The notes beneath the pieces are model-generated. The model was not told where the DNA came from. It saw only the letters and a program-made list of their open reading frames with translations, and ran no database searches. From Paenibacillus pinihumi DSM 23905 = JCM 16419 (GTDB lineage Bacteria > Bacillota > Bacilli > Paenibacillales > Paenibacillaceae): a stretch of DNA of 64,000 nt. Of the stretch, positions 41,877 through 51,562 are shown in pieces (within the stretch, counting starts at the first letter, position 1; each line of letters opens with the position of its first letter). Location of the stretch: assembly GCF_000422505.1 (NCBI RefSeq), contig NZ_AULX01000012.1, positions 1-64,000 of the forward strand, given 5' to 3'. The position numbers were made by a program, and so were the translations under genes.

Positions 41877-42968
41877 ATGGCACAAACAATTTCAGTTGAG
41901 CTTGCGACGACAAAAAGACCTAAGCCGGATGTAAATAAAATCAGCTTCGGGAGCTGCTTTACAGACCATATGTTCATGATGGATTATGATGCGGACAAAG
42001 GCTGGCATAGCCCGCAAATCCTGCCATACCAGCCGATTATGATGGACCCTGCGGCGAAGGTTTTTCATTATGGACAGACTATTTTTGAAGGTTTGAAGGC
42101 GTACCGCACAGCGGATGGCCGCATTTTGCTGTTCCGTCCGCAGCAGAACCTGAAGCGTCTGAACCGCTCCAACGAGCGTATGAGTATTCCGGATGTGGAC
42201 GAGGAGCTGGCGCTTGAGGCGCTCAGACAGCTCGTTCTGGTTGACCAGGATTGGATTCCGAATGAGGAAGGGACTTCCCTTTACATTCGTCCTTATGTAT
42301 TCGCTACAGAGCCGTTGCTCGGTGTTGCACCATCCCGCCAATATAAATTCATGATTATTATGTCACCTGTAGGCTCCTACTACGCCGAAGGCATTCACCC
42401 GGTGCGGATTCATGTGGAATCCGAATATGTGCGTGCAGTTGCAGGCGGTGTTGGCCAAGCGAAGACAGCGGGCAACTACGCAGCGGGTCTGAAGGCACAG
42501 GAGAAAGCTTCTGCACAAGGCTATTCCCAGGTACTGTGGCTGGATGGCGTGCACCGCAAATATATTGAAGAGGTTGGCAGCATGAACGTCTTCTTCCGCA
42601 TCGGCGACAAGGTGGTCACACCAGAGCTGAACGGCAGTATCCTTGCGGGCATTACCCGTGATTCTGTCATTCAAATGCTGCAAAGCTGGGGCGTAGAAGT
42701 TGAGCAAAGACGCCTTTCCATTGAGGAGCTGTTCGAGGCACAAGAGCAAGGCCGTCTTGTTGAAGCATTCGGTACGGGAACGGCTGCGGTTATTTCCCCT
42801 GTAGGCGAGCTGAGCTGGGAAGACCGCAAGATGATCATCGGCGAAGGCCGCACAGGCGAGCTGTCCGCCAGACTGTACAATGAACTGACCGGCATTCAGC
42901 GCGGTGAGCTGGCAGATCCGTTCGGCTGGGTAATGGAGCTGAAGGGGACTGTATCCGCAACTTCCTAA
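41877..42968 (+). CDS. ilvE: Branched-chain amino acid aminotransferase
   Basis: A 363-residue fold-type IV PLP transaminase, closely resembling the B. subtilis IlvK/IlvE group. Signatures: FGSCFTDHMFMMDYDADKGWHSPQI, AKVFHYGQTIFEGLKAYRTADG, GGVGQAKTAGNYAAGLKAQ with the PLP lysine in the conserved QAKTAGNY context, SMNVFFRIGDKVVTPELNGSILAGITRDSV and EAFGTGTAAVISPVG. It interconverts Leu/Ile/Val and their keto acids. ATG 41877 is chosen, 12 bases after AGAGGA; the ATG at 41865 abuts that site. The divergent LysR gene may regulate it. Confidence 0.95.
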   Translation: MAQTISVELATTKRPKPDVNKISFGSCFTDHMFMMDYDADKGWHSPQILPYQPIMMDPAAKVFHYGQTIFEGLKAYRTADGRILLFRPQQNLKRLNRSNERMSIPDVDEELALEALRQLVLVDQDWIPNEEGTSLYIRPYVFATEPLLGVAPSRQYKFMIIMSPVGSYYAEGIHPVRIHVESEYVRAVAGGVGQAKTAGNYAAGLKAQEKASAQGYSQVLWLDGVHRKYIEEVGSMNVFFRIGDKVVTPELNGSILAGITRDSVIQMLQSWGVEVEQRRLSIEELFEAQEQGRLVEAFGTGTAAVISPVGELSWEDRKMIIGEGRTGELSARLYNELTGIQRGELADPFGWVMELKGTVSATS

Positions 42969-42991
42969 TCATGCGTTGACGTTTATCTGAC

Positions 42992-43025
42992 AGACAGCCC
43001 CGCCCGTTACTGGAGCGGGGCTGTC
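42992..43025 (+). terminator. Terminator after ilvE
   Basis: AGACAGCCCCGC (42992-43003) pairs with GCGGGGCTGTCT (43015-43025 region), loop CCGTTACTGGA, then a short T stretch. Confidence 0.75.
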
Positions 43026-43166
43026 TTGCGTAATCGGTGCTGCTGGACAACAACTGAACATTGGCAGGCCGCACGCGCTGAAAACTTCATTTGTGTTAAA
43101 ATAGTAATCATAGAAACAGGCAGTGAAATATCCCGACACAATGACTGCAGCGGGAAAAGGTGATGG

Positions 43167-45407
43167 ATGATGACGGATGCAACTTTAAAGATAACAGTCT
43201 CCCGGACCCCTTCCGGGGCGGCGAAGAATGAGATTCCGGAGGCGAAGCTGGCTTCGCTGGCCACCACAAGGCAACTGGTAAGTGCGGAGGACTCGGATGC
43301 GGGCTATTTCCGAAATTTGGAGCGTATCGGCATTGAGCTGAATGCGCCCCAGCTTCAGGCAGTCCGGCATTCCGAAGGACCGCTGCTGACCTTGGCCGGA
43401 GCCGGGGCGGGCAAGACGACGATGCTGATCTGCCGGACGGGATATATGCTGTTCGTCCGGCGTATTCCTCCTGGCCGCATGCTGCTGCTGACCTTCTCCA
43501 GCAAGGCGGCAGCCGAGATGAGGGAGCGGATTGCCGCGCTGCCCGGAGTGACAGGACGTGAGACAGCCCAGCTTCATGCGCGCACATTCCATTCTTTCTT
43601 CCTCCAGCTGATACGCCGCCAGGGAGTGGAACAGGATATTTTCAGCAGCACACAGCGCCAGCATATCCTTCTCAAGCAAATCATGCGGGAGCTCGGCATT
43701 CAGGGGCCCTATCAGCCCGAGACGCTGATCTCCTTGCTTTCTTCTTACAAGCTGAATATGCTGACTGTCTCCGATATGCCGGAGACAACGGCGGGCGAGC
43801 AGGATATGAAGCGGATTTTGCTCCGCTATGAGCAGTGGAAGCAGGATAACGGGCAGATCGATTTTGACGATGTACTTTTGATCGCACACCGGATGCTCAA
43901 AGACAATCCCGGATTGCTGCGGTCGCTGCAGGACAGATTTCACTATGTAATGGTAGATGAGTTCCAGGATACGAATGAGCTTCAGTACGAGCTGGTCCGG
44001 ATGCTCGCAGAGCCGCGCCGCAATCTGATGGTCGTCGGGGATGATGACCAGACGATCTATTCTTTCAATGGGGCCAAGAGCGAATTTATATTGGAATTCG
44101 AGAAGCTGTATCCCGGTGCTGCGGTTGTGACTCTGGATATTAATTACCGTTCGACTGCAGTCATTGTCGGACTGGGGAATGAAATGATCCGTCATAACGT
44201 GAGAAGACGCGCCAAGACGCTGCAAGCGACCCGCCAGGGGCCAAAGCAGCCGCAATATATACGTCCGGTTACATCAGACGAGGAAGCCCAGCATATCGCC
44301 CGCTATATTGCACAGGAGGTAGCAGAGGGAAGGCGCTCATATGGCGACTTTGCCATCCTGTACCGCGCCGCGAGCAATAGTCGTGCCCTGCTGGAGCAGT
44401 TGATGCTTCAGGATATTCCCCACATTGAATACGGGGAAGGGGTCTTGCTCTATGACCACGGACTGGTGAAGCCTGTCGTCGATTATTTGCGACTGTCGCA
44501 GGACCGTCGGGATTTTCAGGCGATGGAGAGTATTATGCCGTCCCTCTATCTCAACAGGGAGCGGGCGATGGCACATGTTCGCGCCCACGATCAGGCCCGT
44601 CCGAAGAAGGGGCCGCTTATCTATTTGGAGTCGCTGCCCGGATTGAGAGATTTTCAGCAGGAGAAAATCAAGGAACGGCTTGCGCTGATCCGCTTGCTCA
44701 AGCCGATGAGGCCGGAGCAGGCAATTGCATACATACGCAGGCAATTCTATGATGCTTATATTGAAACGAACGAAAATCACAAGATGACCCAGCACAAAGA
44801 GCTGCAAAGGGAGCTGCTGGACGAGCTGGAGACGTCCGCCAAGCGATTCGGGACAATCCCGGAGCTGCTTGATTTTATCGGTCAGGTGAAGCTGAAAAGC
44901 AGCAAAGATGCTGCAGGCAAAAGCCAGGAGCAGGGCGACCGGATAGCGCTGATGACGATTCATCGTTCGAAGGGGCTGGAGTTCCCGGTCGTCATGCTGA
45001 TCGGCGCCTGTGAAGGGAGCCTGCCGCACAGCTCGGCGCTGGAGGCCGACCGGATGAAGGATATTTACACGAAGGAAAGCGGCCTGCAGAAGCTGCAAAG
45101 TGCGCTGGAGGAGGAACGGCGGCTTGCTTATGTAGCCGTGACCCGCGCCCGCGAGGAGCTGCTGATCAGCTCTCCATCCCTGTACCGCGGCAAGAAGGCC
45201 CCGGTGTCGCGCTTTGTCCTGGCTCCGTTCCAGAGCGGGGAAGCACAGGCAGGCAAGCAGGTGGTTACTGTGCCAGCCTGGCTCTGTACGCGCAAACCGT
45301 GCAAGGCCTGGACAAGGATCGGTGAAGCGGAAGAGGCTCTGGAAGCCAAGGAATGTCCGCTATGCCAGGCGCCAATGGCGAAGGGCAGCAGAGAGGTCCC
45401 GGCTTAG
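43167..45407 (+). CDS. UvrD/Rep-family ATP-dependent DNA helicase, YjcD-like
   Basis: A 746-residue superfamily 1A helicase. Q-motif LNAPQLQAVRHSEGPLLTLAGAGAGKTTML (Walker A near residues 76-85), motif Ia LLLTFSSKAAAEMRERI, motif II VMVDEFQDTNELQYELV, motif III VGDDDQTIYSFNGAKSEFI, motif IV LDINYRS, motif V MTIHRSKGLEFPVVMLIG and motif VI EERRLAYVAVTRAREEL. A C-terminal four-Cys segment (CTRKPCKAW ... CPLCQAP) likely binds zinc, a feature of the B. subtilis YjcD group rather than PcrA. It is probably a DNA-repair helicase. The start follows AAAAGG. Confidence 0.93.
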   Translation: MMTDATLKITVSRTPSGAAKNEIPEAKLASLATTRQLVSAEDSDAGYFRNLERIGIELNAPQLQAVRHSEGPLLTLAGAGAGKTTMLICRTGYMLFVRRIPPGRMLLLTFSSKAAAEMRERIAALPGVTGRETAQLHARTFHSFFLQLIRRQGVEQDIFSSTQRQHILLKQIMRELGIQGPYQPETLISLLSSYKLNMLTVSDMPETTAGEQDMKRILLRYEQWKQDNGQIDFDDVLLIAHRMLKDNPGLLRSLQDRFHYVMVDEFQDTNELQYELVRMLAEPRRNLMVVGDDDQTIYSFNGAKSEFILEFEKLYPGAAVVTLDINYRSTAVIVGLGNEMIRHNVRRRAKTLQATRQGPKQPQYIRPVTSDEEAQHIARYIAQEVAEGRRSYGDFAILYRAASNSRALLEQLMLQDIPHIEYGEGVLLYDHGLVKPVVDYLRLSQDRRDFQAMESIMPSLYLNRERAMAHVRAHDQARPKKGPLIYLESLPGLRDFQQEKIKERLALIRLLKPMRPEQAIAYIRRQFYDAYIETNENHKMTQHKELQRELLDELETSAKRFGTIPELLDFIGQVKLKSSKDAAGKSQEQGDRIALMTIHRSKGLEFPVVMLIGACEGSLPHSSALEADRMKDIYTKESGLQKLQSALEEERRLAYVAVTRAREELLISSPSLYRGKKAPVSRFVLAPFQSGEAQAGKQVVTVPAWLCTRKPCKAWTRIGEAEEALEAKECPLCQAPMAKGSREVPA

Positions 45408-45412
45408 TGAAG

Positions 45413-45544
45413 CTAGCGGGACTTGCTCTGCTCTCTGAGCAGTTCTGCGATTTCATTGTTGCTGCTGCGGATTGCCCGCAGATGGGCATCCATGCTGGCA
45501 ATGCCCAGCAGTATAATCCCCAATAATATGTAGAGTATGATCAT
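45413..45544 (-). CDS. 43-residue membrane protein
   Basis: A short frame on the strand opposite to the helicase, ending six bases past its stop. It begins MIILYILLGIILLGIASMD, a single membrane helix, then a charged helical tail (HLRAIRSSNNEIAELLRE, ending SKSR). GGGGTG lies seven bases before the ATG. The helix-plus-coil shape is common among small Bacillales membrane proteins. It is probably a real gene. Confidence 0.6.
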   Translation of the reverse strand: MIILYILLGIILLGIASMDAHLRAIRSSNNEIAELLREQSKSR

Positions 45545-45784
45545 TGCACTCACCCCGCTTTCATGTGCCGCATTAATCTGATTTCCCAATTAGAGTATAG
45601 AAGTTTCTGATTCCCGGCTGACTGACCCCCGTTTTATAAATAAGATAAACCGGATATAGGAAAATGTACATAATCCGCGAAACCATTTACATTGCCTTAA
45701 TTCTAATCTGTGCCAGGGATAATACTTCTCTTCTATAATCGGTAGTTGAAACATTACTACTGAATGGGAGTGAACCTGAGCGAT

Positions 45785-48700
45785 ATGGGAAAAAAGAAGC
45801 TCAAAACAATGACAGCAATACTGCTGGCCGGCCAAATAACAGCGTCCAGCCTGCTTGTCACCGTTAGTCCGGCGTCCATGGTGTATGGCGCAGATGTTGC
45901 CGTGGCTGGAACGCCGTATGATACGAACGGACATTATGATGTAGCGGTTCCGCATATCATTATCAATCAGGTTTACGGCGGAGGTCTGGAAGGCGATTCC
46001 GACATCCGGATATCCCATGGTTTTATTGAATTATATAATCCGACAGATAAAGAGATAAATTTGCAAGGCTGGTCCCTCCAATATGCCGACCGGGGCTCAA
46101 ATGCGAAAAATGGTCCAACCGGAGACTGGAAAAAACTTGACCTGAGCGGCACGATTCCGGCCTATTCTTCCTTCCTCGTGCTGGGCAAGGCGACGAATAT
46201 TCCGGGAGCGACACAAAAGCTCGATCTGGACCTGACTGGCAAAGCGGATCAGAATTGGGATATTTATTTGAATAACAAGGGCATGAAGGTTGTCCTGTTG
46301 AACAATACGGACCAGCTCCCCGGCGAGCTGAAAAATCCGTTCGCACAGATGCCTGAGGGCTACGTCGATATGATTGGAACTGCAAGCAATGACAAGGACA
46401 GCGATATCGACGGTTTTGAGACGGCTTACCCTGCAGGCTCGGCCGAAGGAACGTCTAAGAAAAAGGCGATCCGCCGTACAGCGATGAAGGACTCCGACAA
46501 TAACAAAACAGACTTTCAGCAGGTCGAATATTTTGAAATGGCAAGCGACAAATTGGCTTTGTACAAGCCCCGCAGCAGCGCGGATGGCGCATGGAAGGAT
46601 GGCGACGTTCTTCCGGAGCAGCTGAGCATTGTTACGGCAGCGCTGGCTGACGGAAATGCGGGCAATCCATATCAGGCACAGATCATGGTCAAAGGCGGCA
46701 AACCGGCTTACGGATTTAGCGCGACAGGTCTCCCTGAAGGATTGAGCATTGAAGCGGACACGGGAATCATTTCCGGTACACCGAAGGCGGAGGGTACGGG
46801 CACGGTAACCGTCACGGTCACAGACAACGCTGCCCCGGCTGTGACGAAGCAGCAGGAGCTTACCCTTGTCATTCGTCCCGCGCAGCCGGAGACAGAGCTT
46901 GCGAAGGATTTGTTCAGCGTCACGAAGATCGCCCAGTATAAAGTCGGGGTGACGAACAAGGATGGCGGCGTGGCGGAAATCGTCAAGTATAACAAGGATA
47001 ACGGCAGCCTGTATCTGGTGAACGGGTCGACCAACCCGCCAAGTCTCGATATCATTCCACTAAAGCAGTCCGGGGATATGGCAAAGTCAGGGACCGTCAA
47101 TGTCAAAGCAATTGCTGAAGAGAATGATCCGGCGTTTGTTTATGGGGACCTGACCAGTGTAGATATCAATACAACAGCCAAACGCGTAGCCGTTGCTGTG
47201 CAGCATGCCGATCCGAACCAGAACGGCAAAATTCTTATCCTGGACTATGCCGGCAAGCTGATTCGCACGTATGAGGCTGGCATTCAGCCGGATATGATTA
47301 CCTCCACATCGGATGGGCGTTATATTCTGACAGCGGATGAGGCGGAGCCGCGCGGCGGTGCAGGCGCAGCCGATCCGGAGGGCAGCGTCACAATCGTCGA
47401 CACGAAAGACAATTCGGTCAAGCATGTGAAGTTTGACAATCCGGAGCTCATTGACGATCTGGTGCATATCCGCGGCGCTGTGGATGGTTCGGGACTGATT
47501 ACCGGAAAAGGGACGAAGGCTGACGCCATATTTGATCTGGAGCCGGAATACATTACGATCTCCGAGGACGGCAAGCTTGCTTATGTCTCCTTGCAGGAGA
47601 ATAATGCCGTAGCTTCCATCGATATTGCAGAGCGCAAGGTACTGTCGGTTAAGGGGCTGGGGTACAAGGATTTGAGCCTGCCGCAGAACAGCCTTGATAT
47701 GGCCCGTAACAACACAATTGAGCTGGAAAACGCGCCGTTCTTCGGGATGTATATGCCTGATGGCGTAGCGTCCAAAACAATTGACGGGACGACATACATC
47801 TTTACTGCCAATGAAGGCGATGCAACAGACTGGGCGGGCCGGAAGAACGGCAGCTCAGTCGGAGCACTGAAGGGCAAGCTTAATCCCGAGTCAGCTGCGG
47901 CGAAGTTCCTGGCTGCAACAGACAAGTATGACAAGCTGGATGCAGCTGGCGATATGGGTAATGACGGCATCTACTTGTATGGCGGCCGCTCGTTCTCCAT
48001 TTGGGACAGCAAGACAATGAAGCAGGTATTTGATAGCGGCAATGATTTCGAGCGCATTACTGCAGAGCGTTTCCCGGGCTACTTCAATGTCAGCAATGAC
48101 AATGTGACGATGGACAACCGCAGCACGAAGAAAGGGCCGGAGCCGGAGGATATCAAGGTAGGCAAGGTCGGCAGCAAATATTTTGCGTTCACCGGACTTG
48201 AGCGCATTGGCGGCGTCATGTTCTATGATGTGACGGACCCGCACAAGGCCCGTTTTGCCAACTATACGAATACACGAGAGTTTAATAAAGGGCTGGATAC
48301 GGACACAGGTCCTGAAGGCCTGGAGTTCATTCCGGCGACCATGAGCCCGACAGGATTACCGTTGCTGCTTGTCGCACATGAGGTAGGCGGTACAGTTGCG
48401 GTCTATCAAATGAATGTGACCAAGGTGGAACTGGACAAAACAGAGCTTAGCCTAAAGGCAGGGGGAGCAGCCGCGAAGCTCTCGGCTGTTGTATCGGGCC
48501 AGATCGAAGACAGCAGCCAGGCTGTAACCTGGTCCTCCTCGGACAGCAAAATTGCCAAGGTGGATGCGAGTGGTATTGTGACGCCAGTTTCTGAAGGAAC
48601 AGCCGTCATTACAGCCATTAGCGGGGATGGATACGGCATTGCCGAAAGCAAGGTTACGGTGTCGGGCCAGACGCCATATTACCCTTCCAACCCTGGTGGG

Positions 48701-50002
48701 GGCTCAGGCGGCAATGCGACGGGCGGAACGGGTACAACTGGTGAAAGCACGGCCACGGTGAAAACGGAAGGGTCAGTGACGACAGCCGCTCTGCAAGTGA
48801 ACGCCGCCAAGGGTAATTCCGGGGAAGCAGCAGCGGAACTTACGGCTGCCGGGCTGGACGCAGCCCTCAAGACCTTGACGGCGGCAACACCAGAAGGCGG
48901 CACATCAGTGCTTACGGTCACGCTTAAATCCGATGCTGGAACTACCGGGGCAGTCGTGCGTCTGCCAAAAGCATCGCTCGATAAGCTTGTATCCGAAGGT
49001 GTGGCGGAAGTAAACGTGAAGACTGATATTGGCTCCTTGTCTTTTGACAAGGCGGCACTGGCCTCCATTGCAGCAGGGACGGATACGAAGCAGGTAGCAC
49101 TGGCGATCCGCAAGGCAGCGGCTGTCAACCCTACCGGGGAAGCTTCGGGCACGAACGCGCCGACGAATTCGGGAGCGGCAGACGGCCGCCCGGTATATGA
49201 GCTGGCAGTGGCGAAGGACGGCAAGCCGGTTACCGCATTTGGAAGCGGACTTGTTCAGGTCAGCATTCCATACAGCCGCGGGGCAAATGAAGATCCGCAA
49301 GCAATTATTATTTATGCGCAGGACAGCAAGGGCGGGCTGGAGCTGGTTCGCAACGGTCAATTTAATGAAACAGCCGGACAAGTCATCTTCTCCGTAAATC
49401 ATGCCTCCGATTTTGTAATCGGGTATAACAAAAAGAGTTTTACGGATACAGGGTCAGGCTTTGCTTCCCCGTTCATTACTTATCTGTCTTCCAGACAGAT
49501 TATTGAAGGAGTAGGCGGCGAACAGTTTGCGCCAAAAGCGAATATATCCAGAGCTGATTTTACATTGATTCTCTCACGCATCGGGGGACTTGACGGAACT
49601 GCTGGCGGAGAGGCCGGCGCCGGCTTCTCCGATGTAAGCCGTAACGCTTACTACGCCAATGCAGTGCAATGGGCTGCTTCCCATGGCATTGTGAACGGGG
49701 CGGCAGACGGCAAGTTCAATCCGAATGCCCCGGTTACCCGCGAGCAATTGGCTGTTATGCTCCAGCGCTTTGCGGATGCCATGAAGGTGGAGCTTCCGAA
49801 GCATCATCCCGCTGCAGCCTTCGCAGACCAGTCGGCTATCGCGGACTATGCCAAGGACGCGGCCGCTGCGATGCAGCAGGCCGGAATTTTAGCCGGCAAG
49901 AGCCAGGGTGCAGGGGGCGGCAGCAGTTTTGCGCCGAAGGACCATGCCACCCGTGAAGAGGCAGCGAAAATGCTGGCACTGATCATGCAACTGATGAAAT
50001 AA
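45785..50002 (+). CDS. Surface protein: lamin-tail domain, choice-of-anchor I propeller, Ig-like domains and three SLH repeats
   Basis: A 1405-residue exported protein. Signal peptide residues 1-36 (cleavage near VYGA-DV). Lamin-tail domain about 50-170 (IIINQVYGGGLEGDSDIRISHGFIELYNPT, INLQGWSLQYA). Putative-Ig domain about 280-368 (FSATGLPEGLSIEADTGIISGTPKAEGTGTVT). Choice-of-anchor-I beta propeller about 376-875 (GVAEIVKYNKDNGSLYLVNG, TGPEGLEFIPA). Big_2 domain about 878-960. A Gly/Thr-rich linker follows. Three SLH repeats run from about 1218 (ASPFITYLSSRQIIEGVGGEQFAPKANISRADF onward), anchoring it to pyruvylated wall polymer. ATG 45785 is chosen for the signal peptide. Similar modules occur in secreted phosphoesterases; catalytic activity is not shown here. 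Confidence 0.88.
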   Translation: MGKKKLKTMTAILLAGQITASSLLVTVSPASMVYGADVAVAGTPYDTNGHYDVAVPHIIINQVYGGGLEGDSDIRISHGFIELYNPTDKEINLQGWSLQYADRGSNAKNGPTGDWKKLDLSGTIPAYSSFLVLGKATNIPGATQKLDLDLTGKADQNWDIYLNNKGMKVVLLNNTDQLPGELKNPFAQMPEGYVDMIGTASNDKDSDIDGFETAYPAGSAEGTSKKKAIRRTAMKDSDNNKTDFQQVEYFEMASDKLALYKPRSSADGAWKDGDVLPEQLSIVTAALADGNAGNPYQAQIMVKGGKPAYGFSATGLPEGLSIEADTGIISGTPKAEGTGTVTVTVTDNAAPAVTKQQELTLVIRPAQPETELAKDLFSVTKIAQYKVGVTNKDGGVAEIVKYNKDNGSLYLVNGSTNPPSLDIIPLKQSGDMAKSGTVNVKAIAEENDPAFVYGDLTSVDINTTAKRVAVAVQHADPNQNGKILILDYAGKLIRTYEAGIQPDMITSTSDGRYILTADEAEPRGGAGAADPEGSVTIVDTKDNSVKHVKFDNPELIDDLVHIRGAVDGSGLITGKGTKADAIFDLEPEYITISEDGKLAYVSLQENNAVASIDIAERKVLSVKGLGYKDLSLPQNSLDMARNNTIELENAPFFGMYMPDGVASKTIDGTTYIFTANEGDATDWAGRKNGSSVGALKGKLNPESAAAKFLAATDKYDKLDAAGDMGNDGIYLYGGRSFSIWDSKTMKQVFDSGNDFERITAERFPGYFNVSNDNVTMDNRSTKKGPEPEDIKVGKVGSKYFAFTGLERIGGVMFYDVTDPHKARFANYTNTREFNKGLDTDTGPEGLEFIPATMSPTGLPLLLVAHEVGGTVAVYQMNVTKVELDKTELSLKAGGAAAKLSAVVSGQIEDSSQAVTWSSSDSKIAKVDASGIVTPVSEGTAVITAISGDGYGIAESKVTVSGQTPYYPSNPGGGSGGNATGGTGTTGESTATVKTEGSVTTAALQVNAAKGNSGEAAAELTAAGLDAALKTLTAATPEGGTSVLTVTLKSDAGTTGAVVRLPKASLDKLVSEGVAEVNVKTDIGSLSFDKAALASIAAGTDTKQVALAIRKAAAVNPTGEASGTNAPTNSGAADGRPVYELAVAKDGKPVTAFGSGLVQVSIPYSRGANEDPQAIIIYAQDSKGGLELVRNGQFNETAGQVIFSVNHASDFVIGYNKKSFTDTGSGFASPFITYLSSRQIIEGVGGEQFAPKANISRADFTLILSRIGGLDGTAGGEAGAGFSDVSRNAYYANAVQWAASHGIVNGAADGKFNPNAPVTREQLAVMLQRFADAMKVELPKHHPAAAFADQSAIADYAKDAAAAMQQAGILAGKSQGAGGGSSFAPKDHATREEAAKMLALIMQLMK

Positions 50003-50045
50003 TCGTACGTTCTCCGCATTCATTACTGAACATGCCTTGATGAAG

Positions 50046-50079
50046 GAGCCTCCGGCTGAATACACGCCGGAGGCTCTTT
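50046..50079 (+). terminator. Terminator after the SLH surface protein
   Basis: GAGCCTCCGGC (50046-50056) pairs perfectly with GCCGGAGGCTC (50066-50076), then TTTA. Confidence 0.88.
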
Positions 50080-50248
50080 ATAATACGGGCGTTTATAAGA
50101 GGCACACAGTTTGGGAAGACATGTGTATTTCCAAATTGCCGGGACTTTTGGCTACTCTCAGAGCCGCCAGAGGCAGACGATTATCGGGCTATTGCAGCTT
50201 CTATTCGGATGTAAAAGGATGCTGTGACTGTCCAAAAAAGCACAGCTG

Positions 50249-50277
50249 TTTACACCTTTTCCGCCTTTTTGGATAAT
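50249..50277 (+). promoter_or_regulatory. Promoter of the deoC-cdd-deoB-pdp operon
   Basis: TTTACA (50249-50254), 17-bp spacer, GATAAT (50272-50277). The region 50080-50341 otherwise holds no supported gene. Confidence 0.6.
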
Positions 50278-50341
50278 CACTGGGGACATGGTAGAATGAG
50301 CATATACGAACGAAATCTATTCCAGAAACGAGGCGGTAGTC

Positions 50342-51010
50342 ATGAATAATTTGGCTGGTATGATCGATCACACGCTGCTGCGGGCTGATGCGACCCAAGA
50401 TGAGATCATCAAGCTGACAGAGGAGGCCAAGGAGCACGGCTTTGCTTCCGTATGTGTGAACCCGGCATGGGTCAAGGTTGCAGCCGGACAGTTGGCGGGA
50501 ACCCCGGTCAAAGTGTGCACGGTGATTGGTTTCCCGTTAGGAGCGTCGACCAGCGCGGTCAAAGCCTTCGAAACCCGTGATGCGATTGAGAACGGCGCCA
50601 CGGAGGTCGATATGGTCATCCCTGTCGGCGCATTGAAGAGCGGGCAGCTTGATGTGGTGGAGCAGGATATCCGTGCAGTTGTCGAGGCCGCGGCGGGCAA
50701 GGCGCTTGTGAAGGTTATTATTGAGACGAGCCTGCTCACTGATGAGCAGAAAGTACAGGCTTCTGAGCTGTCTGCGAAAGCCGGAGCAGACTTCGTAAAA
50801 ACGTCCACGGGCTTCTCCACGGGCGGAGCCACTGCAGCGGATGTAGCACTGATGCGTCGTACGATCAAGCCTGAAATGTCCGTCAAGGCTTCCGGGGGAA
50901 TACGCAGCTATGACGATGCTAAAGCGATGGTCGAGGCCGGGGCTTCGCGGCTCGGATGCAGCTCAGGTGTACAAATTATAAAGGGCCAGCAGTCTGATTC
51001 TTCCTATTAG
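50342..51010 (+). CDS. deoC: Deoxyribose-phosphate aldolase
   Basis: A 222-residue TIM-barrel class I aldolase cleaving deoxyribose-5-phosphate to acetaldehyde and glyceraldehyde-3-phosphate. Visible: [56 protein letters not shown], the [11 protein letters not shown] segment and the Schiff-base lysine in [27 protein letters not shown] carries the second lysine. GAGGCGG precedes the ATG. It is the first of four consecutive nucleoside catabolism genes. Confidence 0.95.
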   Translation: MNNLAGMIDHTLLRADATQDEIIKLTEEAKEHGFASVCVNPAWVKVAAGQLAGTPVKVCTVIGFPLGASTSAVKAFETRDAIENGATEVDMVIPVGALKSGQLDVVEQDIRAVVEAAAGKALVKVIIETSLLTDEQKVQASELSAKAGADFVKTSTGFSTGGATAADVALMRRTIKPEMSVKASGGIRSYDDAKAMVEAGASRLGCSSGVQIIKGQQSDSSY

Positions 51011-51133
51011 GCAAGGCATAGAACGACTGAAACCGTCTTAAGCATAAAACCGCAGAACATCAGAGGGGCCAGTTTGTTAGGCTGGCAACTGTGAATTTGC
51101 GGGGGAAGTGGACCCTATTGAGGAGGATGCGCA

Positions 51134-51535
51134 ATGAAGATGGAAGACCAATTAATTCAGCAGGCATTGGAAGCCCGGAAGCAGGCCTATATTCCGTATT
51201 CAGGCTTTGCAGTCGGCGCGGCTGTACTGGCAGGGAACAAGCAAGTCTATCAGGGCTGCAATATTGAGAATGCCTCTTATGGACTGACCAATTGTGCGGA
51301 GCGGACGGCAATTTTCAAGGCGGTATCCGAGGGGCAGCATAAAATTGAGGCGATCGCGGTTGTGGCCGACACGGACGGACCGGTATCACCATGCGGAGCC
51401 TGCAGGCAGGTACTGGCGGAGTTTTGCGATGAGCATACCCGGATATTTCTGAGCAACCTTCACGGGCATACCGAAGAATGGACGATGGCGGAGCTGCTGC
51501 CGGGGGCATTCCGGGCTGGTGATATGAAGGCATAG
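51134..51535 (+). CDS. cdd: Cytidine deaminase
   Basis: A 133-residue homotetramer-type deaminase converting (deoxy)cytidine to (deoxy)uridine. The zinc site is complete: NCAERTAIFKA (Cys and catalytic Glu) and PCGACRQVLAEF (two Cys). The substrate-binding YIPYSGFAVGAAVLAG and GCNIENASYG are typical. GAGGAGG lies seven bases before the ATG. It is in the operon after deoC (123-base gap with a weak GCCAG/CTGGC hairpin) and feeds uridine to the phosphorylase at the end. Confidence 0.95.
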   Translation: MKMEDQLIQQALEARKQAYIPYSGFAVGAAVLAGNKQVYQGCNIENASYGLTNCAERTAIFKAVSEGQHKIEAIAVVADTDGPVSPCGACRQVLAEFCDEHTRIFLSNLHGHTEEWTMAELLPGAFRAGDMKA

Positions 51536-51562
51536 CCTGCTTGCAGGAAAGGAGCTTGATTC

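Noticed and set aside
43185-44255. Long minus-strand frame inside the helicase gene.
   Set aside because: The sense strand carries all helicase motifs in order; the antisense product has no recognisable pattern.
50037-50276. A 79-codon frame before deoC.
   Set aside because: It contains the terminator stem of the SLH gene and overlaps the deoC promoter; no ribosome site or family match.
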